A stretch of DNA of 64,000 nucleotides from Atrichornis clamosus (Eukaryota; Chordata; Aves; Passeriformes; Menuridae): positions 1 through 64,000 of the forward strand of contig WBMZ01012100.1 of the NCBI GenBank assembly GCA_013400975.1, written 5' to 3'. Shown here piece after piece: positions 44,096 through 56,900 of the stretch. Each line of letters opens with the position of its first letter. The first letter of the stretch is position 1. The notes under the pieces are model-generated. The model was not told the DNA's origin. It saw only the letters and a list, made by a program, of their open reading frames with translations, and did no database searches. The position numbers were made by a program, and so were the translations under genes.

Positions 44096-47000
44096 AAGCA
44101 CCAGACTGTAAAGGAAAATTTGCTTTGTACTTAAAAATTATTTTAAATAGGTGGTTTAAATACACTTTTCCTGCCTGCTATCTTACAGCAAAGGGAAAGC
44201 TTGCTATTTAAAATAACTCTGATATTTTAAACACTGTAACATTTTAATGCATCTCTTTATCATAAGGGACTTGTCACATAACAGTAGTGAATTATCAATC
44301 TCAAAGTCCAACTCTGTTGCATATAATCAATCATTCCTAAAATCCAAGTAATTCAGTGCTAGCATGGTTTGAAGGCTAGTCTGATAGTTTTTAATGGTAA
44401 TAGCTCATCTAAGATGTAGCTATTCCTTTAGAGAAGGTAATTCCTACAATACAGTTTGCAGCATCTTCATATTCCCTCATCTTGGAAAAAGTCTTACTCC
44501 CATTTATGTGAGCTACACTAAAGAAACCAACTGAAGGTTACTTTTAAAAAAAATTTAAAATAAAGGTATTTGTATTTTTACTTTATATTAACAAATCCCT
44601 TCTTTTTTATATTTAAGGAGAAAGAACCTCAAACTGAAGCAAGCACGTTAGATGGTGTTTCAACACTGCAATTCTATTAGTCTGGATCACACTTGTCTTT
44701 TCTATTCCCCCTTTCTTTACCTCCAAGGCTTCATAAGGTGTTCAAGTTCCCAGGCACACTCCTTTTCCAACAACATCTTTTGTCCCGTTGTCACTTGAGC
44801 GTCCAATAGCCCAGCACTAGAACAAGAAATATTTATTTATTCCTGTGATAGTAAAGTTACATGCATGTCCACACACTACTACTTCAGGACAAGGGAAATA
44901 ATGTGAAAACTAACAATTGTTCAGCTTTTTAATTGAGAGCATTTTGTACACGAAGACTTCACAAGCTTTTAATCAGAAGCATTAATTACATTTTTTCTGT
45001 TTATAGAGGTGATTTTCTGTTGCAGCAATGTAAGACTGCAAATTGGAAAAAAAAAGTCATTTGAATGTCAGGAAACTATAAATGCTGAAGTTAATTTGCA
45101 CAAAAATCCCTCTTACTGCACACATTCAACATTGATATTACAGCAAAATATTTTTAAACTACACTCTAAATTAAAAAGAAAAAAGTATAAGTGACTTATG
45201 TATAGTTCAACTTGGCTACATTATTTAGGACTAAATTAAGTTCAAGTAATGATTTCCTTGAGGTGCTTCTATTATGGAGTTGAATACTGCACTTTGCAGG
45301 CACTGCATATATTACGTAAAGAATTATATCCAAATTAAAAATATTTTTTATAGTTTGCCACCTTTCTTTGTGAACCCCAGAGACTTCTTCTCTACACTAA
45401 GAGAACTCTGTCTGCGTAAATAATATATTTTATGAGTTTCTATTCCATGTGGTTTTTTAAATCCCAGACACTTTCAAGCCACCTTCCTAAGCCTTCTCCT
45501 GGAGATATCTGACTCACCAACAATATGTGTAGTTGCCAGAATGTACGTGACCTTTAAGAAAAGCAGCCTTTAGTTTTAGCTTAGACATACTAATAAGTCC
45601 AAACAAAGCACAAGAGAAAACACTGCACTGGAATAAAAGAAAACAAAGACTTTGTTGAAATTAAAAAAAAAAAAAAATCTTGAATGTGAAATTAATGTTA
45701 ACATTTTCATTCAAGAAATAAAACTATAAGGATAAAAAAGAGAGCATAAATGGAAGTTGAAATAAAAAATAAATTGAAGCATTGGGGGTTTTTTGTATGC
45801 TCTGTCTTCCACACAAAGTCAAAAGCAAAAATAATAATTAGATTATTAAAACAAACAAATAAAATCCAAATTCAACTTACTCCTGTTCTTAATGCAATCA
45901 GAGCATTACAGATAAGTGGTCTGAACCTTAAGAGTCCTGGTCTATCTGTTAAGGAAGACTGAATGCACTAGATATAAATTGAAATTAGTGTGTCTAACAA
46001 CACTGACCACAAGAACAGGATAAACTTTTCTCTCTGTGCTTACATGATGGTTAAACTACACCAGGAAAATATTTGAAGAGAACTGTAGCACATACTAAAT
46101 GTCACTGGAAAGTATTTTTGCGTATTTATTCAAGTAATTTAAAAAGCTTTGTGCCTTTTCCTACAAAAAACAAGATGAAAAGGCTATGTTGTCCCACAGA
46201 CCTCCATTCCTACACAAATACACACTTAGCATTAACCAAGAAAACCTGGACTATGATTTCAAATAACAGCTCTTTTAATTGTTCTTTTACTTCATTTCCC
46301 ATCTTCTCCCAGCTGCATATTCCTGTGTAGCTTTCAAGTTGCATAGAAAACCAGCTTCTGTGTAGCAGTGTAACTATGCAGGTTAGGTTTACAGTGAATA
46401 TTTATCTGCTTGACCCCAGGCATGCTTTCATTGCCTACTGTGGTGAAGACATCACAAAAATTAAGAATTTGTCTTTTTTGCCCAAGGCAACTGCTCAGAA
46501 TGAACTTCTATATGAAATCTCTTACAGTAATTAACTTCCAAATGCACAAACCCTTAGTACACATTGTTCAGACTAACATTCTCACTGAATGAATATACAT
46601 TTCTAACTCCCTGCTCTCTGTTGGGAGTTTACAATACCAGGAAAAGCTGCATTGCAGGTCTTTTAGGGACAAGAAGGTGGGGGGGCAGGGAGGGAGATAA
46701 TCGCATAAACCAAGACTATAAAATAACACTGTCTCTATGCATTTAATTAGAATACAGAATAATACAGTTTAGTTAAAACACTGAGGAGGCAGAGGACAGG
46801 GGAAAAGATCAAGACACAAAAACATGGTATTTCACAATGCAGACAGATCCCGGAATTATTTCAGGAAGACAAATGAGGCAGAGCATCTTTAAGTGTGTAT
46901 GGTCATATTTGTCAAATGAAATTGAAGAAAACTGTCATATCTGATTTTGTCACATACTTTATAATAGATGCAAACCCAGTTAATTCACCATGTACTGCTT

Positions 47001-50000
47001 TTATGGAAAAAATTCACATAATCCCGAGTAAATAAGTACTAAACTCATGTAAGCAATGATTCTTTTCATATGCAATAACGTCTCACATAAAAATAAAGTA
47101 TACTTCTGGAGCATAACTGAATTCAATCTCTGAGAGTACCATCAGATATATAACTATTACCTCCATTTTACAGATGGAGAAGTCAGAGACACAGATGGGT
47201 TAAAGTGTGTTGCCCAATGTCACCCTAAAAACTGGTGGCTAAGCTGACGGTGACAAAAATCAGATTATCCAGCACCATCCCACCAGGAAAAAAAATTATC
47301 TGTCTCATAAATAACAGAGCAGCTCAGAAGTGTTTCTCCACTTTGCCAACATTGTGGATAAATGTTGGCAGTGTAAATGTGTGGAATTTGGCATAGAGCC
47401 TCTTTCCTTACAATGTATCATTCATCCTCATTTTTAGCAATTCAGTGGCTGTTCCTTTTAGGTGGCTATTAAAGGGAAGAATAACAGAGCAAAACCAGAC
47501 AATAGAACACACTTATATTACACTAATGAAACATAGGTTAAGTAGAACATGCTCTAGTAACTTTGTAACATTAAAACAGCTCTACAATAACCGTGAGATT
47601 AAATACTGGAGTCATTCTAGCCCTGGGATCTACTGAAATATTTTTGTTTGATATAGTTGGAAAAATGCAGAGTTCATTGTGATACGATTTTATAGTAAAC
47701 TGAAAAGTGCCAGTAAAATTGCCAGAGCAATTACTCTATCTAGAGTTAGCAAAGATAGGAAATACTGTACCATTTCCCCTTATAATGCTGTAAATCTTCA
47801 CAGGTTCCCTAAAGAACTATCCTCAACTAAAAACTTTAGCTAAATACAGTATTCAATTCTCATTTACAAAACACTTTAAATCTCCGCAGGTTGAGTCAGT
47901 GTTGTCTCCCAGACTTATACATAGTTCGAATAATCTTGTGTTGCAAGAATTAAAAGCACTGGGAAGGCAAGTAAGAAATCCTCTGAATCACATCTTATTC
48001 TACACTAAGTCTGAAAATACATTTGTGAACTGTTCTGGTTAAGTTGAATGCTGCTGTAGAATCCTCAACAGAGCAGTGGAAATACAAATGAACTAAAGGA
48101 GAAGAAAAATCCATTATTCATATTCATTACAAAATCTCAAGTAAGTACATATAAAAACAAAGATTAAAATGTTTGCAGATTCCCACCACCCATGAATTTC
48201 AGTCTTAAAATTGTGATAAACATCCCAGGGTGGAATAGAGACAAATCACTCTATGAAGAATTGCTTTCGTTTCAGACAAATGATTCCTAGAAGCTTTTCA
48301 GCTTCCAAGTTCAGAATTCTGTAGAATATAACATTCAGTAGCACGTATGGCATGAGGGTTGGGCCTTGTACAAGGGAACTCATGCAGCTGCTCAAACTCC
48401 AAGGCTTATATTTGTAGCTCCCAGTCAACTCAGTGCTAAAAAGAAAAAAAGTCTTTCAGAGCATGAAAGGTGCGAGACAGTTGCAGCCACATGAGAGTGA
48501 GCTGGATTGCAGAGAAGTGCATGAACTGGCATGTCTGAATATGACTAAGTGCCAGGCAATTCTATAGTGATTAAACAGGGCTCAAACTTCAGGAAATGAA
48601 GGGGGAGTGGGAGACTGTGCTTTTGAATGTGGCATAATATCATTTAATCACTAAGCCATTACCTTCTTCTAATGAAATCTAAGTAAAGCACTCACATTTT
48701 TCAACTCAACCGTATCAATTCTCCAGTTATTCTTCTGTTTGAATATTTTGAATTTTATAAGGGTTGTAAAGTCCTTGCCTTGGATTTATTATTAAGCAGA
48801 TACTGTGTATCTATGATTATGGATGCTTTAACTTATTTATATTAGCCATTTTTTCCATTCCAGTTTCCAGTACTAATTTCAGTTACCTAAAACCCAGCCA
48901 GAGCATGCTAAAATGGATCCACCCAAGCAGAGGAATCAGTGGCACAGTCCAGATTTTCTCTTAGGATCACTCACACTGATTTCTATTCCACAGAAAAGTC
49001 TGGAAAATGGCAGCACTCTCAGTTTGTTATCTACAATAATAACGCTGTGCTGCTTGCACTAAAAGCTTTGAAAAGTCAGTGTGATGGGGTTTTTTTTCAG
49101 TTTGAATGTGGATAGATCATTGTAAGGCTCTCGTAGCCTACAGAGTAAACATCGCTGTCTGGTAGGTTCAGAATACACAAAGCAAGAGCAGCAATGGAAA
49201 ATATATAAAAGGTAAGACACAGGTCCTGCTAATTTTTCTCGTCTACTACAAGTACTTGTATTTACATCTCACTACAGTAAACATTTTCACTTTCTGTTTT
49301 TCTAGGTTAGACTACATTAAACTTGGCAAGCAACTCACTTCTCCTCAGAGGAAACTTGAAAATCATCTGACCTTTTTGCCAGACTGAACTCTAAACCTAT
49401 CCGAGATGCAAATACATTTCAGCATTAAGAAAAAAGGACAAAACCCCAAGTTTCCTGAACATGAGTTAGCTAGCACTTACGTTACACAGAACACTAGACT
49501 AGTGTCAGCTTCCTGCTGTTTTTTCCCAGAAGTTTCTACAGTTGGACTGCTAGCAAATATAACTTCAGTCAGATTTACAGGCCAAAAAGATCACTTACTC
49601 TGTTCAGTTTCCCACAGTAGTGAGATGCCAATGCCTGGCCTTATTCTTCCTGTGCATATCATACACACATCTGCAGTCATTACATACTTCCATCTAGAGC
49701 TACACAACACATTTTTGTATTTTATTTTTAGAATGTGCCTTGCATTACAACCAAGACCTCCCAAAACCAGAATGGAAGAGAAATTGAATATTCTCTTCAA
49801 AGTAGACTGCTAAGACAAACATGTCTTGTTGTAGTGATGTCTTTCTTAGTAAAATCTGCTAAATCTCTCAGTAATTATCTAGAAACTGAAAAATTAAGCA
49901 GAAAGCTGAAAAACTTTGAGTATATGCAGAATCTTCCAGCTATCTCAAAACCTACACAGAGTAAACCTTCTAGGAACGCTCAATAAGAAAATATTTCTCA

Positions 50001-50340
50001 CTTTTACAAACTGAAATTAAATGATTAAATGAGGTGCAAGGGTTCTTATTAAGGATGTACAAAGAATCAAGGAAAGGAATTTGTATAATACAAACCATTT
50101 TTTTGTTTTCCAATGTCTATTTGGCTAAATGTTTGCATATTGCTTGCTAGCATAAAAAAAGGTAGATACTTGTAGATTTTTGATATAAATACCACAATAC
50201 TAGCATTTAACAGAAGAGCTATGGGAAATAAGTAGTAACCTTAGAGCTTGTTACACTTTTACATGCATGTTAAACAGTAGTATGTCAGTGACTATGAATT
50301 AATTGTCCCTAACAAGGACAAGACACATAAAATCTGCTCC
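44096..50340. other. Non-coding stretch downstream of the minus-strand gene
   Basis: No exon is supported. The 135-codon frame at 49,406-49,813 (+) has no splice context or recognisable content. An A-run lies near 45,663-45,677. If transcripts of the minus-strand gene use a more distal poly(A) site, part of this could be 3' UTR. Confidence 0.55.
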
Positions 50341-50353
50341 AGTGTGAAACATC

Positions 50354-50359
50354 TTTATT
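50354..50359 (-). terminator. Poly(A) signal AATAAA of the minus-strand gene
   Basis: On the minus strand AATAAA lies about 355 nt after the stop codon at 50,713-50,715. It implies a short 3' UTR ending near 50,335. Position and orientation fit the spliced gene upstream; use is inferred. Confidence 0.5.
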
Positions 50360-50712
50360 CTGTGTCCCAGCTCAACACTTACAGGCAGTGTTGATATAGT
50401 TGAATATTATTCAACAAAACAGGAAAACAGTTTTCTCTTTTCTCACTCTAGTGTCACATCTGTCAAAGGCATCCTGCACAAAGTCTTACCTGCACAAGAC
50501 CTTCCAGTTCTATTTAAGAAACATTAAATGTGAAGACATACACAAGAGTTTAACAACTAATTAATTTCTCATCTTTACTGATAACCTTCACCCATTGTCT
50601 TTCAGCAATGTTTAGGATTTTTTAGGTTTTGGGTTAGCTCTTCAGCCTCCAAGGAAAACTTGCAATTTTCTCTAGCATTTATCATGTTTGACAATGTACT
50701 GTTCTCAGGCTG

Positions 50713-50953
50713 TTAGATGAGCTGTCTGTCAGTGCCTCCAGCCTTTCCTGCTTGCAGGAACTCCTTTGCACTGGTGGTAGCACGGCTGAGCAGCCACACA
50801 TTGGTTCCACAATCGCTGCAGTTTGTTAAACACTCATCGAGCCAGATTATTAACTTTATGTTCCACTTCACATAAATATTCTGCATGTGGAAATGTAGTG
50901 CTCTATCCATGAACACACTGAGATTACACAGATTGCCCGAGTCATACAACAGC
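50713..50953 (-). CDS. Terminal exon of the minus-strand gene (coding part)
   Basis: A strong acceptor (TTTGCCTCTCACAG) opens 79 codons ending in TAA. It reads [20 protein letters not shown], continues with helical [15 protein letters not shown] and ends GTDRQLI. No GT donor with good context precedes the stop, and an AATAAA follows about 355 nt later, so it is most likely the last exon. Confidence 0.8.
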
Positions 50954-53900
50954 CTGTGAGAGGCAAAGAGGTTGCAATTTCAAACACAGGGATAATTTCA
51001 GTTCTTGCAGAGAGAAACAACATGAAATCTATTTGCCAAAATGAGTAATGGAGCTATAAATACTGATTATAGTTCACAAATCTACCTTAAACTGTGTGAC
51101 TACATTTGAAATTGTACTCCATGTTCAATTCACAGCACTATTTGTATCCCAACAATTTATTCCTAAAGGTAAAATGCACACAAGTAAAACTGTATGTAGT
51201 GCAAACATTCAACATTTTTCAAAGTTTTTTTTTTCCTGCATTTCTAAAAGCAGTAGTTACAGCCCTGTTTATGTGTTTGTTTTTCAGGAATGTATTCAAG
51301 AAACAAGAAGGTGTTTGGTTTATTTAACGTGAGCATTTTGTAAATAGAAATGGATGAGAATGTGGTAGCCACCTTTAAAAATTTCGTGTGCATTACCTTA
51401 AGCTGTTGAAATATGCATGGGAAGGAACACAGTGAAGTACCTTTATTTAAGAAACTGGAATTCAGGACATATCATAATTCTTGTCTTGTCTGAACTCCTG
51501 TAGAAACAAAACACAAAACTTTCCAAATTCCTTACATGAACTGAGAAAACACCTACAATAGATTGAAAAGCATCTACTGAAAGAAAATCTTCTGTTTCAC
51601 TAAAGTACGCTGACCTGAGTGCCTGTTTTGGCAAGCCAGAGTAAGACAGTCTGCTTTTTAAGATACTGAAACACATGCGTAACAGCTTCTAGCTCTTGCT
51701 CATAACACACAGACCCTAAGATTACATATCTTATACACAAAGAGAAACCAGACAATGTCTCTTCAAACCCAAGTTTATACATTCAGCAAAGCTTCGAAAA
51801 TTGTCAGACTGTAACTGGGAATCCTCCCATAACACTGAAGCCTTTTTTGAAAAACAGTGCACTTTCCTCAGAAAAAGTTACTGTTTACTGTCACTTATTA
51901 GACTTATATGTTGGAGTAGCAATTTCAGAAGCACGTCTTTTGCAGATTATTTCCAAGGTAAAATATAGCTCCACCTGCTAACCTTAGAGTGCTACTAGTA
52001 TGGAAATATATTAAATAAAGCATCATTCAATTCTTTAGTCTTCTTAAAAATTCAACAGTTTTGTAGAGCTTGTATAGCTACTACTATAAATTTTTTCAGG
52101 ATAAACTACATTAAACATAGATACTAGTATGAGCTAGTACTCATACTGAATTGACATATTACTACTATCATCATAAGTGTTTAAAAATATCTTTCAGAGT
52201 AGTTGTAAGGAAAAGTGGTATTTGTTAAAACTGTCAGTCTAAAATACTTTCATATTTAGTTTATATTTAGTCTAATTCTTCTAGCTCTTTCCTCAAAAAG
52301 AAAAAAGAAGGCATAAAAAGGCTAAAAGGTATTAAAAAAGCAATCATGCCACTGAACCTCCACTTTATGTTAGACACATCCTCATCCTGAATTTCATGTT
52401 AGACATTAATTGGATGAACAATTAGATGTTTAATTCCTGTTCTGGGATATAATTCAAACCAAAGGTGTGAGTCTAAAGAATTCCTCTATGCATAACTGCA
52501 AATATCCATTAAAAAATATTATTAAGATGTTAAAAGCGCTTTAGAACACCTTAGAGCTGCACCCTCTAAGAGACAGAAGAATTTATTTCAATTAAGAAAC
52601 CTGACTGAAGTACTAAAAATACAGAGATCTATTCTGTGAGAATGGAATATTAAACATTTCAAGCAACACCTCATTTACCTCCTAAAATTTGCCAGTATAA
52701 ACACTGCCCATTAACTTCTTCACAGACTCATCATTCTTTAATCTGTTTTAGTAACAATTACTGTAAAACCCCAGGGGAGTATGGCACAACCTAGCAAAAA
52801 GGGTTATTAGTCTATGGGTGAGGGAGTCCTGTAATATTGAGGTGAAATTCTCTGGTAAGTCTTCTCTTTGCAACACTGCATTATTCATTGAAGACAACAT
52901 GCTCAGCATAGGACTGAACAACTGAACTATTATTTCTACTTTCAGCCGTTCTACACTATTGTAGTAAAAAGTTTCTAATGATAACTGGCAGCTTCTCAAC
53001 AGCACATCAAAAATAGAATAACTGAAATTAAATCTAGCATATGAGAGAAATGAAAGAAAAGGCTGAGGTGTTGACCTTTTTCAAACAGAATAGAGGGTCA
53101 ATTTAAATGACTGTGGCATTGTTAGCAAATATGTATTAGTGATTTATTGCAAATGAGGCAAGCAACTTTCCCTAATGCAAAAATTTTAAATGGTAGAGAC
53201 ATGCATACTGTACATGCTTGGAGCAGATTTATTTTTGAAGAAGCATCCTAAAATGAAGTCATCTAACATCTAATTAAAAAAAAGAACAAATAAAAAAACC
53301 CACCCGAGTATATACATGAACTAAATGTGTTCAGTCATCCTTAAACATTCTAAGTTTAAGATCCCATTTGAAAGAAATATTCAAAGTTAAAATACATATT
53401 TAGAATCAAGCAAAATAGCCATTCTTACCTCAGTAACAGTGTAAAGCTTTTTGAGGCTTAAGGAATTGGTAACTACCAAAGTTGTTTTTAAAGCAACCAG
53501 CTTTAATACAATTGCATTTTCAATCATTTGATGGGCTGAAAACATATCACATATTAGGATTCAAGTGGCTCAGCACAGCCACAACCTCCAGACTTTCATG
53601 TTCAGCCCCAGACCAGTACCAACCCCATTGTACAGGGTCACTCAGGTAATAAAACAGAATATTGTTTGCATAACTTACAGACAATACATTGCTCATGTAC
53701 AAATACAACTATCAGCCCTTTTAAGAAATTAATAAAAGCATAGGGAAATCTAATTTTTCACAGTTTGGCTGAATCTTTTCTATACTGCATTTATTAATGG
53801 ATGTGTTCCATATGAGTTTGTCTTGAACTGGGACTGACTTGTGATCTGCTATAGCGCTCGTGAAAGTCCATGGCTGCCAATAATTATTCTGCTGGAAAAA

Positions 53901-56900
53901 AATATTTTTTAAAGGAGCTTCCTGAATACCTATTAAGGCAATGAATACATTGACCCTATAAACCTCAGTCTAACTCAGCATCTATTGCTCATCCAGTGAA
54001 GGTGTGCCAGTATTTCTGTAAAGCACACATGGAGTGTTAGTTTAGTGAAAGTTTAAAGCTACAACAGTACAATACAGACAAGCAAATGTTTATTCATTTA
54101 CTAAATGTACTGTGGAGTAACTTGAGAAATCTTCTTCAGTGTACACATCTGCTTAGCTGGCAGTAGTCTAAACACGTAAAAAGCCAAGAACTTTTTGACT
54201 GTCGTGAGTCTTCTTTATGCTCTGACACCGAATTGCAGAGGACATTTTTGTCTGCATTACGTTTACCATGATTTAAAGATAGAGAACACATCCAGAGTAC
54301 CAGACGTTTTCTGGGCACCATGACAGAACTCAAAGGTTTAAAGACAGAAGGAGTTACAACAGTTACTTTTTCCCACAATCACCAGAAGTTTTGGCTTTCT
54401 GTATCTCTCTTGTTTTTACCACTGGTTCTACAACAAAATTTAGTCCTCCATCTAAATCATCTGAAGTTTTTAACTTTTTTGCTGCAAACTGAGACCAAGG
54501 ATAGGCTGTTGTACTCTCAGCAATCTTAATTTCACATGGGATTCATTCTCTTACCTGTCCCCATTCAAATCCATACTTTAGGGACACTCACACTGTTCCC
54601 TTAGCCTACACCACACCATTTATTTCCTGTCTACCACTAACTTCCTATATTGTGTGCTGAACTACTGTGCATTTTAACACGTTAACACTTCTCACCCATA
54701 AATGCTTGAGATGAATTTGAAAATTATTACTTCAAATACAGTTTTAACGTGCATTCTACAGCAAGCAATGAAGCACTCCATCACCACAGACAAATTATCA
54801 CTGTCAAGTTCCAGACAAATAAACCCATTCTCGTTCCTGTGCAGGGGCGGGGTTTCAGCTCACCTACCTCATCTACCGCTGAGCCAGACCTCGCTCACGT
54901 TTCTCCAAACCATTTCTTCAGATACTCGCATGTTCAGGCCTACACTCCCAAGTGCTCACGGGTTTTTTTTTAACACTTCTCAAAAAGTTCCCTCATTTTC
55001 TCAAGGATATTCCTCACTTCCTTCAACGCCTACTTCCAGCACTTCTATATATTGTTGCTTGTTGATTCCTACACCTGCCTCAGCGTCCCCCCCAGCTCCG
55101 TCCCCTCAGAGCCAGCGGTGACGACTGGCCGCTCCTGACCTCGCCCGAAGCAGGGACGCGGGGGACCCACCGCCACAGTAAAGGCCCTGCACTGCTGCTG
55201 GGCAGAATGCTCCATGTCAGCGCTACTGAGGGCAAGGTGATGACGGCTCCTTCAGACAGTCGGAAGGCACAAGGACAAATCCCCGGCTCAGCTGCAGCTC
55301 TCGGCCCCACACGGCCCGCGGGGCGGGGAGGGGCGGCGGCCGCACCGCCAGCGCCCGGTCGGCCCTGAGGGGAGCGGAGCACTGGAGTGCGAGAGGCGCT
55401 CGGACAGCGCTCGAAGGCACACGGTGGGAATCTTCGGGCTGTCCGTGCGGGGCAAGGAACTGGACTCGACGATCCGTCTGGGTCTCTTCCAGCTCAGGAT
55501 ATTCTGTGACTCAATGACCTCTGGAGTCAGTAACAGCACATAAACCCCCAGCAAGCAGGGCCCAGCAACCCCCAGAGCCATCACAACTAGCGATGACAGC
55601 TTTGCTTTCCCAAAACAAATTCTATGCACATATTTTAAACATATATTATGAAATAAATGTGGATCTAATTTAAGAAGCTACATTCTTTCCCTCCTAGAAT
55701 TAATGATTTCATTTAAGGCGCAGGGAATTGTACCAAACCCCACACACCAGCGAGGTCTGGTGCAGTATCAATGGGACCCATCCCTGCTTAGGACACCACC
55801 GTCACAGACCTCTGACACTTGTCCATCCAAACTTACTATTAGAAATATTATAGCCCCATCCAGCACAGTTCAGTAGCTTACCCACGTGTCGGTAAAAACA
55901 GGAGTAGGAAATGCAAGAGCACTGTGTTCTTAAGCAGTATTAATTACTAATAGAAATCAGTAACATCCAGCTTCTCAAAATGACAATTTAGGGGAGGTGG
56001 GTAGAAATAGTGGATTCTCTGTGACAGCGTGGGCTTCTGTGTCTCTTGAGCACATAATTCCTTGCCTCTTAACCTGTACTTCTGACAATTCCTTTAAATG
56101 CTTTTGTATCCTTTTGTCATCATGACACTAAGCTCTGTCCCAAATCATATTATGCTGGTTCTTTAGGATACAGTTAATAACACATCCAACATTTGGACAG
56201 AACACCGTATGAATCACCTGAATCATCTCCATAAGAGATGAATATTTTATACAGCTTTTATCAGGTGTTACATAGGAGAACCAAATTTGCAATTGGTTTG
56301 GATATTCAGGATGAAACCGATATAAGTATGTCCTAAGGTCATGAGTCTTGGAGAAGAAAAGTCTCTGTATCCCTGAAAGCAAAAGAGTTCAGTTACTAAT
56401 TTTCCCTTGCATCACTAATAGCAAGTCTTTCTCACATTTTAGCGTGAGAATGTGATGATAGAGCTGCTATTAAACAATTTAATTATAGTACTTCTGGGAG
56501 TATTCTAAGGCCAGAAATGCAACATTTCACATTTAGCATCTTTAAATTATTATTCCCTTTGCAGTGCAAGTTCACTGTCATTTAAAAACCCATGGATTTT
56601 GACATACCTGCAAACAGGTTATTGCATTGTTTAAATGACAGTGGCTCCCACTTCAGTTTAAATACAGTATGATGAAGTATTCTTAATATTCCACTCTTCC
56701 ACAGCAATGGTTTTGAACTTGCTGATTTGTAGAACTCTCTTCTTTTGTTTTCATCCCTCAAGGGAAACACATAGCGACTTAAAACTTATGACAATAGGCT
56801 TGCTTTTCTTGGTTACATTTCACAAGTATCTTGAAAAGAGTCCATGGACCAAAAGGGTCTGCTACCCACAGACTAACAAAAAAATTGTTATATTATGAAG

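Noticed and set aside
49406..49813. 135-codon open frame on the + strand
   Set aside because: The length is within chance expectation for 64 kb in six frames, and there is no domain, splice context or repeated composition to support it.
51600..51782. A longer exon reading from 51,782 in the frame with [20 protein letters not shown]
   Set aside because: It looks protein-like, but an in-frame TGA precedes its ATG and its end phase puts an immediate stop into the next exon. The shorter exon 51615-51665 in another frame fits both neighbours.
54136..54266. Extension of the minus-strand frame beyond 54,267 ([13 protein letters not shown])
   Set aside because: It could only be included by ignoring a good donor at 54,266, and the resulting phase creates a stop when joined to the known exons.
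54702..55629. Frames of 139 codons (+) and 100 to 113 codons (-) around 55 kb
   Set aside because: They overlap the CpG-rich CR1-tailed block and have biased Pro/Ser/Arg content typical of translated GC-rich non-coding DNA.
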